A stretch of DNA of 64,000 nt from Heyndrickxia acidicola (lineage in GTDB: Bacteria; Bacillota; Bacilli; Bacillales; Bacillaceae_C): positions 1,686,847 to 1,750,846 of the forward strand of contig NZ_KV440953.1 in assembly GCF_001636425.1 (NCBI RefSeq). Reading direction: 5' to 3'. Under the pieces are notes generated by a model, which was not told where the DNA came from, searched no databases, and worked only from the letters and a program-made list of their open reading frames with translations. The first letter of the stretch is position 1; every line of letters starts with the position of its first letter. Below, piece after piece: positions 8,634 through 17,989 of this stretch. The position numbers and the translations under genes are program-made.

Positions 8634-9830
8634 TTACTTAAGTTTTTTTATACGATCTGATTTGCTAACAATATCGGTGATGCGTACGCCAAAGTTTTCA
8701 TCAATGACTACGACTTCTCCGTATGCAATTAATTGTTGATTCACTAATATATCGACAGGTTCACCAGCTAATTTATCCAGTTCTATAATTGACCCTGAAC
8801 CCATTTCCAGTATTTCTTTAATCGATCTGGACGTTCTGCCTAGTTCAACTGTTACTTGAAGCGGGATATCCAATAACATATTAAGATTTTTCGTTTCAGG
8901 TGCAGCTTCATGATATGGTTCGAAGCTTGAGAAAACAGCCGGCTGAACATTCGCATTTCTAGCAGCCTTTTCACGTTGTGAATCCTTTGTGTCAGATACA
9001 GCTGATTTTTGCACATCTCCGCTGTATCTCGGTTCGTGATACCGTTCATTGCTTGGTGTCTGATAGGGAGTGGATTCATTTGGTCTTCCTATAGACTCCG
9101 CCTGTTCAACGGCAGCATTACTTTCATGATGAACTGAAGTATCCTGCTGGACTTCAGGATCCATCAATTCTTTCACAAACATTTTTCCAAAATCAAGCGG
9201 TAGGAGCTGCATAATCGATGAATCGATAAGGTTTCCAATCATTAATCGAAAAGAAATTTTCACAAAAAGATTATGGGTTGGAACATTTTCCGTCCCTTCT
9301 CCTAATGAAAAGTCTACTAAATCTACAGTTGGAGGCGATATATCTACCCTTTTGCTGAATAAAGTGGACATGGAGGTCGCAGCAGAACCCATCATTTGAT
9401 TCATCGCTTCCTGCACTGCACTTATATGAATTTCATCCATCAAATCGCTGGGATTTTCGCCATTGCCGCCGAGCATCAAATCTGCAATAATGGCTGCATC
9501 TGTTTGTTTTATAACAAGTAAATTCATTCCAGATAAACCTTCTGTAAATTCTACTTGTATAGACACGAATGGATGAGGGAATTCATCTCTGAGCTTTTCC
9601 CTTTCTACTATCGATACCTTAGGTGTTGTAATTTCTACCTTTTGAGATAGCAGTGTGGAAAGAGCTGTTGATGCACTTCCAAATGAGATGTTGCCTATTT
9701 CGCCCAAAGCGTCCTGTTCAATAGAAGTAAGATAATCATCTACATGAATTACACTATCATTTTCTGTACTTTCTCCGGTTCCTCGAAGCAGAGCATCTAT
9801 TTCATCTTGGGAAAGTAATTCACCGCTCAT
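8634..9830 (-). CDS. fliY: Flagellar motor switch phosphatase FliY
   Basis: The Gram-positive FliN equivalent: a C-ring protein that also dephosphorylates CheY-P. The 398 residues hold an N-terminal SQDEIDALL motif like that of FliM. A CheC-like phosphatase domain follows (LGEIGNISFGSASTALSTL near residue 40, and EAMNQMMGSAATSM). Then come a Q/E-rich linker and a FliN/SpoA domain (LLDIPLQVTVELGRTSRSI, about 315-395). It overlaps the fliM stop by ATGA. Confidence 0.96.
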   Translation of the reverse strand: MSGELLSQDEIDALLRGTGESTENDSVIHVDDYLTSIEQDALGEIGNISFGSASTALSTLLSQKVEITTPKVSIVEREKLRDEFPHPFVSIQVEFTEGLSGMNLLVIKQTDAAIIADLMLGGNGENPSDLMDEIHISAVQEAMNQMMGSAATSMSTLFSKRVDISPPTVDLVDFSLGEGTENVPTHNLFVKISFRLMIGNLIDSSIMQLLPLDFGKMFVKELMDPEVQQDTSVHHESNAAVEQAESIGRPNESTPYQTPSNERYHEPRYSGDVQKSAVSDTKDSQREKAARNANVQPAVFSSFEPYHEAAPETKNLNMLLDIPLQVTVELGRTSRSIKEILEMGSGSIIELDKLAGEPVDILVNQQLIAYGEVVVIDENFGVRITDIVSKSDRIKKLK

Positions 9831-10825
9831 TCCTCTTCATCCCCCTCCTCTATGGTGCTAAAAATCTGAATGGCCATTTTTTTGGCTTGTTTTCCTGGTT
9901 GTGCCAGAAATTTAGGTGTATGATCCACTTTTACTTTAATTAAATCCTCTACCCTATTATCCAACTCAATAACATCTCCAATTTCTAATGAAAGAAAATC
10001 CTCAATAGTTATTTCAGAGTAGCCTAATTCTGCAATAATAGGAACAGAGGCATTTATCAATCTGCGTTCCAATTGCCTGGAGGAATTTATATCGGTTTCT
10101 TTTTTATTATTATTTTGCATCCAATAATGAACAGAAAGCTTCGGTACGATTGGATCAATGACATTTTGTGGAATACACATATTGATCATACCGCTTGTTT
10201 CTCCAATGGTTGTATTTAAAGAAATAACGACTACTGTTTCATTAGGAGATACCATTTGTAAAAATTGAGGGTTCACTTCAAATTCCGCTAGGGATGGAGT
10301 GATGTCTATGACACTTGACCATGCTTCCTGTAAATTTTCAAATGCTCTCTCGAATAAAGAAGACATTATCGTTTTCTCTATTTCTGTCAGGTTTTCAACC
10401 TTATTAATACTTTCCCCTCTTCCCCCCATAACTCTGTCCATCATGGTGTAGGCGATATTGGGATTAATCTCCATTAATATGCGGCCATCCAGCGGAGAGA
10501 TATCCATCACATTTAAAATGGTCATTTTGGGTATAGAACGGATAAACTCTTCATACGGTAATTGATCTGCTGAAGCAACTGTTATTTGCACATAGGTCCG
10601 CAGCTGTGCTGAAAAGAAGCTGGTCAAAAGCCTGGCAAAGTTTTCGTGAAGCCTTGTTAGGTTTCTAATTTGATCTTTGGAGAAACGCAATGCCCTTTTA
10701 AAATCATAGACTTTAACCTTTTTCAATTCCTCTTCTTTCTTTATATCATCTGCATTCATTTCGCCTGTAGAAAGGGCAGATAATAGTGCGTCAATCTCAC
10801 TTTGTGACAATACCTCATCAGGCAA
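9827..10825 (-). CDS. fliM: Flagellar motor switch protein FliM
   Basis: A C-ring protein linking CheY-P binding to rotor switching. In 332 residues there is the N-terminal CheY-binding segment LSQSEIDALL, a CheC-like middle domain, and a C-terminal SpoA domain (VGDVIELD-type GDVIELDNRV). The start is TTG at 10825 (AAAGGGGTGG upstream). Its 3' end overlaps fliY by 4 bases. Confidence 0.96.
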   Translation of the reverse strand: MPDEVLSQSEIDALLSALSTGEMNADDIKKEEELKKVKVYDFKRALRFSKDQIRNLTRLHENFARLLTSFFSAQLRTYVQITVASADQLPYEEFIRSIPKMTILNVMDISPLDGRILMEINPNIAYTMMDRVMGGRGESINKVENLTEIEKTIMSSLFERAFENLQEAWSSVIDITPSLAEFEVNPQFLQMVSPNETVVVISLNTTIGETSGMINMCIPQNVIDPIVPKLSVHYWMQNNNKKETDINSSRQLERRLINASVPIIAELGYSEITIEDFLSLEIGDVIELDNRVEDLIKVKVDHTPKFLAQPGKQAKKMAIQIFSTIEEGDEEE

Positions 10826-10905
10826 TTAAACCACCCCTTTCTCTATCTATCTCTTTATTTATGATTAGCTGTAAGAAGAAACAATCGCTTATCATGATTT
10901 ACCGA

Positions 10906-11331
10906 CTATTGAATCATATAAGATGTGATATAGACATTTACTACTTTTCCACTTTGCATGACTTGATTAATTCTTTGCATTAAAGCCAGCTTTAATTTGT
11001 CCTTGCCATTTTTTTGTTCAAGCTCATTCGAAGTCATTTGTGACAGCTGATCAATGATCATATCATTAACTTGAAAAAGTCTTTTATTTAACTCATCCCT
11101 TGCACTGCTGCTATTTGTCTCTAATTTAAATGAAATTCTTATATAGCTACCGTTCATTAAGTTAGTAGTTAGCTCAGGCACATCAATTGAATATTTAACT
11201 ATTTCATCAATCGAAGGAGTTTTATTACCACTTGAGTGGTTGAGTTTATTGAGTAGTACATAGGCAATGACACCAACAAGCAGAATAATAGTTAAGATGA
11301 TTGCCATCTTTTTTAACAGGCTATTCCTCAT
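10906..11331 (-). CDS. fliL: Flagellar basal body-associated protein FliL
   Basis: A single-pass membrane protein near the stator and basal body that influences motor torque and stator recruitment. The ATG at 11331 (MRNSLLKKMA) is chosen over an upstream frame because AGGAGG lies 8 bases before it and the protein then starts just ahead of its transmembrane helix (IILTIILLVGVIAYVLL). A periplasmic-type FliL domain follows (VDVPELTTNL-like VPELTTNLMNGSYIRISFKL). It overlaps swrD by 11 bases. Total 141 residues. Confidence 0.92.
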   Translation of the reverse strand: MRNSLLKKMAIILTIILLVGVIAYVLLNKLNHSSGNKTPSIDEIVKYSIDVPELTTNLMNGSYIRISFKLETNSSSARDELNKRLFQVNDMIIDQLSQMTSNELEQKNGKDKLKLALMQRINQVMQSGKVVNVYITSYMIQ

Positions 11332-11542
11332 CCTTTTTGTCCTCCTGATGTATAACACCCAGCAATTGAATGGTTTTATAATAGTCATTTATTCTTTCTA
11401 TTACATTTTCCTTCGGCTCAGCTACCACGTACTTACGACCGTTTGTTAAGGTAATCATCGTATCCGGTATTGCTTCTATTGTTTCTATGTATAAAGCATT
11501 CAAAGTAAAGGGTTTTCCATTTAATTTTGTTAACTGTACCAA
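11321..11542 (-). CDS. swrD: Swarming motility protein SwrD (FlbD family)
   Basis: A small cytoplasmic protein (formerly YlzI) reported to raise flagellar power in Bacillus. Family members start with a short M-x-x-LTKLNG segment. That fits the TTG at 11542 (MVQLTKLNGK, 73 residues) better than the ATG at 11560, which would add six residues and sits in a hairpin loop with 13-base SD spacing. Conserved features include LNALYIETIEAIPDTMITL and NGRKYVV. It lies between flgE and fliL. Confidence 0.85.
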   Translation of the reverse strand: MVQLTKLNGKPFTLNALYIETIEAIPDTMITLTNGRKYVVAEPKENVIERINDYYKTIQLLGVIHQEDKKDEE

Positions 11543-11582
11543 TATATCAGGGCTGAGCATTTCTCAGCCCTGTCCCTCCTTT
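11543..11582 (-). promoter_or_regulatory. SD-hairpin arrangement at the swrD start
   Basis: On the minus strand a strong SD (AAAGGAGGG, 11582-11574) is followed by one base, then a perfect 10-bp stem (arms 11572-11563 and 11557-11548) with a 5-base loop, then five bases (ATATA) and the TTG at 11542. If the hairpin folds, the SD is about 6 bases from the TTG; unfolded, the gap is over 30 bases. The loop contains the competing ATG at 11560. The structure is seen directly; the bridging function is inferred. Confidence 0.6.
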
Positions 11583-11591
11583 AACCAATTA

Positions 11592-12416
11592 TTAATGTTT
11601 TAAATTAAGCAATTCCTGGAGAACTTCATCCGAGGTAGTAATGATTCGGCTGTTTGCTTGAAATCCGCGTTCAGCTACAATCATATCCGTAAATTCTTCC
11701 GATAAATCCACGTTTGACATTTCTAGAAAACCTGATGCGATAGAGCCTGTACCACCAGAGCCTGCCACTTCAAGTGATTGATTGGCTGGTAAAGTAGATC
11801 CGGCATTTGGTGTCCCAGAGTTGGCACTTTGTTGAAAAAGGTTTCCTCCAACTTTATTTAAACCTGAAGGATTGGCGAATTTCGTCAATCCGATCGTTCC
11901 TACAACTGTAGCCGTCCCATTCTGTACTGCCGTTACTTGTCCAGTTGCATTAATACTGTAGCTTTGAGTTGTAGAAGGATCAATTGTAATCGGATTTCCA
12001 TCAATCCCAAGAACTTTATAACCATCACTCGTTACAATCGTTCCCTGGTTGTCTAAATAAAAATTTCCCGCACGAGTATATAGCTTTCCTCCTGCTCCAT
12101 CAGAAACAGTAAAATAACCGTCACCATTAATAGCTAAATCTAATCCTCTTCCTGTGTTTTGCATGCTGGCTTGTGTATCAATGGTGTCTATACTAGCTAC
12201 TGTTGAACCAAGGCCTACCTGAAGCGGATTGGTTCCGCCTTTAGTAGTAGTGGCAGCACTTGCCCCCGCTGTCATTTGACTGATGGCATCCTTAAACGTC
12301 ACCCTCCCTTTTTTAAATCCGTATGTGTCCACGTTGGCAATATTATTTCCAATTACATCAAGTTTTGTTTGAAAATTTTTCATTCCGGTTATGCCTGAGT
12401 ACATTGAACGCAACAT
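11592..12416 (-). CDS. flgE: Flagellar hook protein FlgE (short Bacillus type, FlgG-like)
   Basis: A structural subunit of the hook. The 274 residues start with the rod/hook signature MLRSMYSGITGMKN...NNIANVDTYGFKK and end with the matching C-terminal helix (NVDLSEEFTDMIVAERGFQA). The middle domain, with DLAINGDGYFTV and LYTRAGNF, is short, so some pipelines call it FlgG. In the Bacillus fla/che operon this position, downstream of flgD, encodes the hook. The next gene is swrD, 50 bases away. Confidence 0.93.
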   Translation of the reverse strand: MLRSMYSGITGMKNFQTKLDVIGNNIANVDTYGFKKGRVTFKDAISQMTAGASAATTTKGGTNPLQVGLGSTVASIDTIDTQASMQNTGRGLDLAINGDGYFTVSDGAGGKLYTRAGNFYLDNQGTIVTSDGYKVLGIDGNPITIDPSTTQSYSINATGQVTAVQNGTATVVGTIGLTKFANPSGLNKVGGNLFQQSANSGTPNAGSTLPANQSLEVAGSGGTGSIASGFLEMSNVDLSEEFTDMIVAERGFQANSRIITTSDEVLQELLNLKH

Positions 12417-12489
12417 AAATTAATTCCCCATTTCTGTAATTTGCTGTTTCGGTCATTCCACAGCATCGGCTTCCTTTTCAGTCCAGCCG

Positions 12490-12876
12490 TTAATCGACTA
12501 CTATTGCACCATTAATGTTCGTAAAAATTTGTGAACTCGCTTCATTTCTATCCATCGCTGTAATGACAGTATTGTTTTTAGCACTGATGATCAGTGCTGC
12601 ATCTTTTGTTAACACCAATGAATCATTTATTCCCTTGCTTTTCGCTTGTTCCACTTTCATACTAATTTCATCCCATAATTGAGGTCCTATTTTAATCCCC
12701 CGTTGTTCTAATCGTTCTCCAGCATGTTTGCTGATCACTAATTTATTTGTATAAGATGACTTTGCCTTATTTAAGTGCTGTGCAAATGAAGTTTTATTCT
12801 TCGCCGTATCGGATTTAGCTGTTTGTGAATAGACGGCGGGCTTTAACGGAATAGGCTGAAATGATATTTTTCCCAC
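12490..12876 (-). CDS. Flagellar operon protein, TIGR02530-type
   Basis: A 128-residue soluble protein of unknown function encoded between flgD and flgE. Recognisable is the segment VISKHAGERLEQRGIKI with a downstream acidic/hydrophobic core (DSLVLTKDAALIISAKNNTVITAMDR), which I associate with the small flagellar-operon family TIGR02530. It has no signal peptide or membrane helix. The N-terminal 40 residues are variable and basic. The location suggests a role in hook or cap assembly, but that is inference. Confidence 0.75.
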   Translation of the reverse strand: MGKISFQPIPLKPAVYSQTAKSDTAKNKTSFAQHLNKAKSSYTNKLVISKHAGERLEQRGIKIGPQLWDEISMKVEQAKSKGINDSLVLTKDAALIISAKNNTVITAMDRNEASSQIFTNINGAIVVD

Positions 12877-12890
12877 TTCAACACTTCCTT

Positions 12891-13514
12891 CTATTGTTCT
12901 ATTTGTGTTATTTGACCAGTGTTAATGATTTGATTATTGTCCAGTGTTAACTGAATGTTACCATTCTTGGAAGAAACATTTTGAACAACTCCTGATAAGG
13001 AATCACTTCCATTAGACCAAGTAACTTTTTTACCAATTAAATAGCTTGCCTGGATTAAAGAGCTGTCAGAATTATTACTGTTTATATCTGAAATATCTGT
13101 CGGATCGATGGTAGTTCCATCGTCCAAAGTAATTTGGGCACTGCCATCTTTCATTTCAACTCCAGTAATTTTCCCAGTCCCCTGAAGCGGCCCTGTTGAA
13201 GAAGAATCTGTGCTGTCGGCTGCCTTTGTCCAGGACACTTCCTTTCCAACTAATTGTGAATAGCCCATCAATTGATTTTGTTGAAGAAAATCCCCAAGCT
13301 GTGTATTCATATTCGTCAGCTGTTCCAAAGAAGAAAAAGTAGCCATTTGAGAAATAAAAGCTGAATCATCCAGCGGCTGAGTAGGATCCTGATTTTGCAG
13401 CTGCGTCATTAATATTTTTAAAAAATCATCCTTACCTAAGCTGCTGCCACTGCTACTACTTTGACTTTGCTGAACGGAGGAAAGCAATGAACTTGAATCA
13501 ATCGTATTTGTCAT
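12891..13514 (-). CDS. flgD: Flagellar hook assembly (cap) protein FlgD
   Basis: The scaffold at the tip of the growing hook, needed for FlgE polymerisation. The 207 residues contain the FlgD signature [20 protein letters not shown] and [14 protein letters not shown], then beta-rich segments with [17 protein letters not shown]. The ATG at 13514 is preferred because AAGGTG lies 6 bases upstream; a GTG at 13523 is inside that SD region. It is adjacent to fliK upstream. Confidence 0.94.
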   Translation of the reverse strand: MTNTIDSSSLLSSVQQSQSSSSGSSLGKDDFLKILMTQLQNQDPTQPLDDSAFISQMATFSSLEQLTNMNTQLGDFLQQNQLMGYSQLVGKEVSWTKAADSTDSSSTGPLQGTGKITGVEMKDGSAQITLDDGTTIDPTDISDINSNNSDSSLIQASYLIGKKVTWSNGSDSLSGVVQNVSSKNGNIQLTLDNNQIINTGQITQIEQ

Positions 13515-13524
13515 AATGTTCACC

Positions 13525-14811
13525 TTAGTTCTCTTTCTCTATTAAATTTTCATTTAAAACCTCAAAAAAATCTTCATCGGAGTTATGCTGACGTCTTTGC
13601 TGCTGCTGATGCTGCTCTTGTTTGTTTTCCTGTCCACTTGAAAATTGCTGCTGGTTAAACTCCTTGTCAGCTGAATCTGCTTGGGAATAAGAAACATCTA
13701 TTTTATCCACCTGTATATTTTGCTGCGAAAAAGCCGTTTTTAATTGACTAATTTGAGAATCCAGCATATTTTTTGCCGTGCTGTTTGAAGCAATCAGTTT
13801 AGCAGTAATGCTGCCATTTTGGTCAACCAGCTCTACTTTAAGAGTACCAAGATGTTCAGGATTCAATTTTATTATCAGTGTATTGGAATTAGCTCCCTTT
13901 TGAAATTGAGACCTGCTTAAAATAGAAGAAAAATCTTTAGCGAACTGCTCAAAGCTCGGACCTTCTCCATCCTTGTTGGTATGAATAACATATTGTTCAA
14001 CTTTTGACATCACATTCGAAGGATTGGTTTGAAAATCTGCACTATTCTTTTCCGCTGACTTTGCAGGCAACGATTCCTTTTCTTCTGTTTGACTTTTCAT
14101 TTGGCTTTTTGCAGTTGAAGCAATAGATGAAAAGGCTGTTCGTAGGATAGAATTCTTCTTATCCATTTCAAGAGGTTTCGTATACGCCTCTAATTTAACA
14201 GCTAAATCCTTTAACTGGTTTTTCACATCTAACATCTGCAAAGCTTGGTGTAATGGCAGATTAAGATTTGCAGCCTGTTGAATTAAATTCCCGCCTGTAC
14301 TTAATGCTGTTTTCAGCTTTGATTGATCTAGCTTTAATAAGGATGGAACAGGAATTGCCACAATCAATTCCAGCATGTTTTGCATAGCTTTCTGCAGATC
14401 ATCATTATTTAAATTGTTTTTAGCCGATTTCATGAGGGATGCAAGCTTATTATTTTTTGGATTTATTATATTCCCTACTTCTTTTACTAAATCATTAAGA
14501 GCGGATTGTAAATCCGTTACATTTACTCCGGCTTCCTTAGCTGCCTTATTGAGATCAATCCCCTGTTCATTTGATACGGGCTGTATATTCACTTGTTTTA
14601 ATGAACCCTTTATCAGGTTTATTAACTCCTGCAGTGTATTCTCAAGCTGAGCTGAAGCTTGTTGTTGGGGTTCTTTTTGAATTGACTGAGGGACAAGAAA
14701 TGAAGAAAACAACCCATTCATTTCTTGATATAGCCCCTTATTGTTTACTCCCGCTGCACTACTATTTATGCCTAAGCTTGGCGGCTCCGATGCTGGTGAA
14801 ATTGTATTCAT
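13525..14811 (-). CDS. fliK: Flagellar hook-length control protein FliK
   Basis: A secreted molecular ruler that triggers the FlhB switch when the hook reaches full length. The roughly 428-residue protein is rich in Q, N, S and K over its first 300 residues, as the family is. It ends in a Flg_hook domain with [28 protein letters not shown], followed by a Q/H/E-rich tail. The ATG at 14811 is chosen because GGAGGGG stands about 10 bases upstream; a GTG at 14820 is too close to the SD. Confidence 0.92.
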   Translation of the reverse strand: MNTISPASEPPSLGINSSAAGVNNKGLYQEMNGLFSSFLVPQSIQKEPQQQASAQLENTLQELINLIKGSLKQVNIQPVSNEQGIDLNKAAKEAGVNVTDLQSALNDLVKEVGNIINPKNNKLASLMKSAKNNLNNDDLQKAMQNMLELIVAIPVPSLLKLDQSKLKTALSTGGNLIQQAANLNLPLHQALQMLDVKNQLKDLAVKLEAYTKPLEMDKKNSILRTAFSSIASTAKSQMKSQTEEKESLPAKSAEKNSADFQTNPSNVMSKVEQYVIHTNKDGEGPSFEQFAKDFSSILSRSQFQKGANSNTLIIKLNPEHLGTLKVELVDQNGSITAKLIASNSTAKNMLDSQISQLKTAFSQQNIQVDKIDVSYSQADSADKEFNQQQFSSGQENKQEQHQQQQRRQHNSDEDFFEVLNENLIEKEN

Positions 14812-14843
14812 TTTTTCCACCCCCCTCCAAATATCTGGGAAGA

Positions 14844-15449
14844 TTATTTCGTTTTAGCAGAAAGCATTTGTGTATATTTAGCCGCTTTTTGAGGTGACAA
14901 TTTCTCCATAATGCTAGCAAGTGTATCTGTATCAAGATTTGCCAGTATTTCTACAGCGTTATTGTCATCTAAATTTGAAATGATAGCAGCTGCACTATTG
15001 GGTGACATATTGGTATAGGTAGATACAATATCCGAAAACTTCTTCTGATGGATCTGTGCTGCTTTTTTCATATCGTTTATATCTGACTGCAGCTGTTTTT
15101 GTTGAAACTCAAGCTCTTGTTTATCATTTGCTTGGCTGTCGATTTGATCTTGCAGCTTCGTAATTTCAGCATTTTTATTCTTAAGCTGATCTTGCAGGTC
15201 TAAAATTTTGCTGTTGTTCGAACCTATAGTAGCACTGGTATTTGATACTGTTGTTTTCGAGGAGAAAGGCAAGCTGCTTGTTAGTGCTTTCGCTTTATTA
15301 ATCACATTTACACCAGATAAGGTTGCAATAATTAAAACTAGCATAATTGTAAATAGTACAGGTATTAACACCACATATAAAAACCATTGCATTCTGCTCG
15401 TTTTTTCCAGCTCAAATTCTTCCTCAGACGCTTTCCCCATATCCTTCAC
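14844..15449 (-). CDS. ylxF: YlxF, MotE/MgtE-N-like flagellar operon protein
   Basis: A 201-residue protein with an acidic N-terminus, one transmembrane helix (WFLYVVLIPVLFTIMLVLII), a long coiled coil (about 75-130, with DLQDQLKNKNAEITKLQDQI), and a C-terminal MgtE-N-like domain (SPNSAAAIISNLDDNNAVEI). This matches YlxF of the B. subtilis fla/che operon and the MotE chaperone-like family. The exact role is unknown; a stator or basal-body accessory function is inferred. The stop lies 33 bases before fliK's ATG, and the start overlaps fliJ. Confidence 0.85.
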   Translation of the reverse strand: MKDMGKASEEEFELEKTSRMQWFLYVVLIPVLFTIMLVLIIATLSGVNVINKAKALTSSLPFSSKTTVSNTSATIGSNNSKILDLQDQLKNKNAEITKLQDQIDSQANDKQELEFQQKQLQSDINDMKKAAQIHQKKFSDIVSTYTNMSPNSAAAIISNLDDNNAVEILANLDTDTLASIMEKLSPQKAAKYTQMLSAKTK

Positions 15450-15895
15450 CTCATTACACTTTGACGAATAAATTGAAGTGTTGATATCTCATCCATTTCT
15501 TTGTTTTCAGCCCGCTTAAGCTGTTCTAAAAATTGCTTAAGGCTTTCTTCTTTCATGGTTTCGTATTTTTTCACTTCGATATTTTTCTCATTTAATAACT
15601 GCTGGAACCAATTCATCCTTGTCCTTGCATTCACAACCAGTTCCTGCAAATGGTTGATTGATAGCTCCAAATTATTAATAAAGTTTTGATAATGCCTTAT
15701 TTCCTGTACTGCCAGCCCAGCCATCAACTGATCTTCTTGAAATTTCATAAGATCTTCTTTCTTTTTGAGCAATTTATATAATTCAAGAGCAATTTCTTCA
15801 AAAGATTTTACAGATTTTTGATAATTTGATATCGCTTCTTCTTTTTCTCTCTCTCTTAACGCCAGTATCTTTTCAAGCTTAAATTGAAACTTCAT
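15446..15895 (-). CDS. fliJ: Flagellar export chaperone FliJ
   Basis: A coiled-coil protein that projects into the FliI hexamer and links the ATPase to FlhA, escorting chaperones. The 149 residues are strongly charged heptad-type helix throughout, starting MKFQFKLEKILALREREKEE, the family's N-terminal hallmark. It lies directly downstream of fliI and overlaps ylxF by 4 bases. Confidence 0.94.
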   Translation of the reverse strand: MKFQFKLEKILALREREKEEAISNYQKSVKSFEEIALELYKLLKKKEDLMKFQEDQLMAGLAVQEIRHYQNFINNLELSINHLQELVVNARTRMNWFQQLLNEKNIEVKKYETMKEESLKQFLEQLKRAENKEMDEISTLQFIRQSVMR

Positions 15896-15906
15896 ATTCG
15901 CCCACC

Positions 15907-17217
15907 TTATTTCGCGAGATTCATAATATCCTGGACACTATCATGAAAAGAAATTTTTTCTTCTGTTTTCTGCTTTAAAAAGGAGAGAATTTCCGGATAT
16001 CTTTTGATGGCCTCATCAATCTCTTTTGATGCTCCCTGCTTGTATGCCCCTATATTTATCAAGTCTTCTGAATTTAAATAGGTGCTCAGCATTTCTCTAA
16101 CCCGTTCTGCAGCAAGCTTGTGCTCCCCACTAGCCAGATGATTCATTAAACGGCTGACACTTTTCAATACATTAATCGCAGGATACTGTCCTTTATTTGC
16201 GAGTGTACGATCTAAAACAAAATGTCCATCCAATATTCCACGAACCGTGTCAGCTATTGGCTCATTCATATCGTCGCCATCTACAAGAACCGTATAAATC
16301 CCTGTAATACTGCCTATATGATTTGTCCCTGTCCTTTCAAGCAGCTTTGGAAGGATGGAAAAGACTGAAGGCGTATAGCCTTTTGTTGCCGGGGGTTCTC
16401 CAGTTGCTAATCCTATTTCTCTTTGTGCCATTGCTACACGAGTCACAGAGTCCATCATAAACATCACATTGTGTCCCTGGTCTCTAAAGTACTCAGCTAT
16501 TGCGGTTGCCGTATACGCACCTTTAATCCTCATAAGTGCAGGCTGATCAGAGGTTGCTGCAACAATGATTGATTTCCGTAAACCCTCTGGACCCAAATCA
16601 CGTTCTATAAATTCCCTTACTTCACGGCCCCTCTCGCCAATTAACGCAATGACATTAAGATCCGCGTTCGTGTTCCTTGCAATCATTCCGAGCAATGTAC
16701 TCTTTCCAACACCGCTTCCGGCAAAAATCCCTACCCTCTGACCTTTCCCAATTGTTAAAAGGCTGTCTATAGCTCTCACTCCAACCTCAATGGGTTCATG
16801 AATCGGCGGGCGTTCTAATGGATTGGGAGGCGCTTGGTCAACCGGAACTGAGACGAGTCCAGGCAATAGCCCAGTTCCATCCATTGGATGCCCCAGCGAA
16901 TCAACAATGGATCCAATTAAAGAAGTGCCGACTTTTATTTCTAATGGCTGTGATGTTGCCTCAACCAAATCACCTGGTGAAATATCCTGGACATCTGTGT
17001 ACGGCATCAAGATTACATTTTCTTCTTTAAACCCTACTACTTCACATAAAACTTTTTGGCCTGTCATTTTTCTTTTTATGTGAATAAAACAAATTTCACC
17101 AATCGAGCTCGCGGGTCCCATTGATTCAATCATTAACCCTACTACTCTTTTGACTTTCCCATATCGCTTAAAAGTATCGATTGTCCTTATTTGGCTAATC
17201 AGATTAGTTATTCCCAT
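15907..17217 (-). CDS. fliI: Flagellar export ATPase FliI
   Basis: A F1-beta-like hexameric ATPase that energises flagellar protein export. Walker A AGSGVGKS and Walker B MFMMDSVTR are present, with GERGREV and LLERTG segments of the type III ATPase family. The ATG at 17217 (MGITNLISQI, 436 residues, close to B. subtilis FliI) has GAGGT 8 bases upstream and overlaps fliH by 14 bases; a TTG at 17232 would add five residues. Confidence 0.96.
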   Translation of the reverse strand: MGITNLISQIRTIDTFKRYGKVKRVVGLMIESMGPASSIGEICFIHIKRKMTGQKVLCEVVGFKEENVILMPYTDVQDISPGDLVEATSQPLEIKVGTSLIGSIVDSLGHPMDGTGLLPGLVSVPVDQAPPNPLERPPIHEPIEVGVRAIDSLLTIGKGQRVGIFAGSGVGKSTLLGMIARNTNADLNVIALIGERGREVREFIERDLGPEGLRKSIIVAATSDQPALMRIKGAYTATAIAEYFRDQGHNVMFMMDSVTRVAMAQREIGLATGEPPATKGYTPSVFSILPKLLERTGTNHIGSITGIYTVLVDGDDMNEPIADTVRGILDGHFVLDRTLANKGQYPAINVLKSVSRLMNHLASGEHKLAAERVREMLSTYLNSEDLINIGAYKQGASKEIDEAIKRYPEILSFLKQKTEEKISFHDSVQDIMNLAK

Positions 17218-17989
17218 GATGTTCAACCTCAAGTAATTCGAGAAGCTTTTTCTTCATTTCTATTAATTGGCTGTCTATGCTGGCATCTATTCTTCCATTA
17301 TTGGACTCTAAAATACATTGAGTTTCGCTTAAATCTTCATTTGCATAAATATAGCAATTTGCATTGTTTAATAGAAGGGCATCAATTTCTTTTTTATAGG
17401 AAGCAATCAACTCGTACCTGGATGGATGTATGTGAATTTGTACCGCTTTAAATTCTTTTGCTTCTTTTACTAGCTGTTTTACAATTGATAAGTACAATTC
17501 CTCGTTTTGATCAAGCGAAGCAAGCAGGATTTTTTCAGCTGCCTTTATCCCAAGATCTAGAACAACTTTTTCTGATTGTTCAAGCTTTTTTACAAACTCT
17601 TCCTTGGATTGTTCAACAATTTGGTTTGCCTGGACTAAAATCTGCTTATACTCTTCTTGTCCATGCTTTCTTCCAAGCATTAACCCTTCCTCATACCCCA
17701 TGTTTTTAGCCTGTTCAATCCATTGCAGCTTTTCTTCTTCCCATTGTTCCCGTTCTTTAGAAATCTGCAAACGAATGATTTGGGCCTCTTCTTCAGCTTC
17801 GCTTATCACAAGACTTGCTTCACTCTTATATTTTTCCAAAAGTTCCCGTTTTACTACCTCTTCCTTGTGGATGCCTTCATCATAATCATCTTGTTCATGA
17901 CCACCTAGTACATTCTTTACATGAATGACTCTAGCAGGTTTTTTTTGCAGGCCATACTGGGATTTTATAATTCTAGACAATAATGTCAT
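17204..17989 (-). CDS. fliH: Flagellar export ATPase regulator FliH
   Basis: A stator-like negative regulator of FliI. The protein is a long acidic coiled coil (EAEEEAQIIRLQISKEREQW) followed by a C-terminal FliI-binding domain (LDLGIKAAEKILLASLDQNE, IHIHPSRYE). The ATG at 17989 (MTLLSRIIKSQYGLQ, 261 residues) matches the family N-terminus. A longer frame from 18022 would overlap fliG by 50 bases. Even so, the gene overlaps the fliG 3' end by 17 bases. Confidence 0.9.
   Translation of the reverse strand: MTLLSRIIKSQYGLQKKPARVIHVKNVLGGHEQDDYDEGIHKEEVVKRELLEKYKSEASLVISEAEEEAQIIRLQISKEREQWEEEKLQWIEQAKNMGYEEGLMLGRKHGQEEYKQILVQANQIVEQSKEEFVKKLEQSEKVVLDLGIKAAEKILLASLDQNEELYLSIVKQLVKEAKEFKAVQIHIHPSRYELIASYKKEIDALLLNNANCYIYANEDLSETQCILESNNGRIDASIDSQLIEMKKKLLELLEVEHHGNN

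Noticed and set aside
11543-11582. Hairpin before swrD as a transcription terminator
   Set aside because: No T-run follows it on either strand, and the operon must continue to fliL; a translational role fits better.
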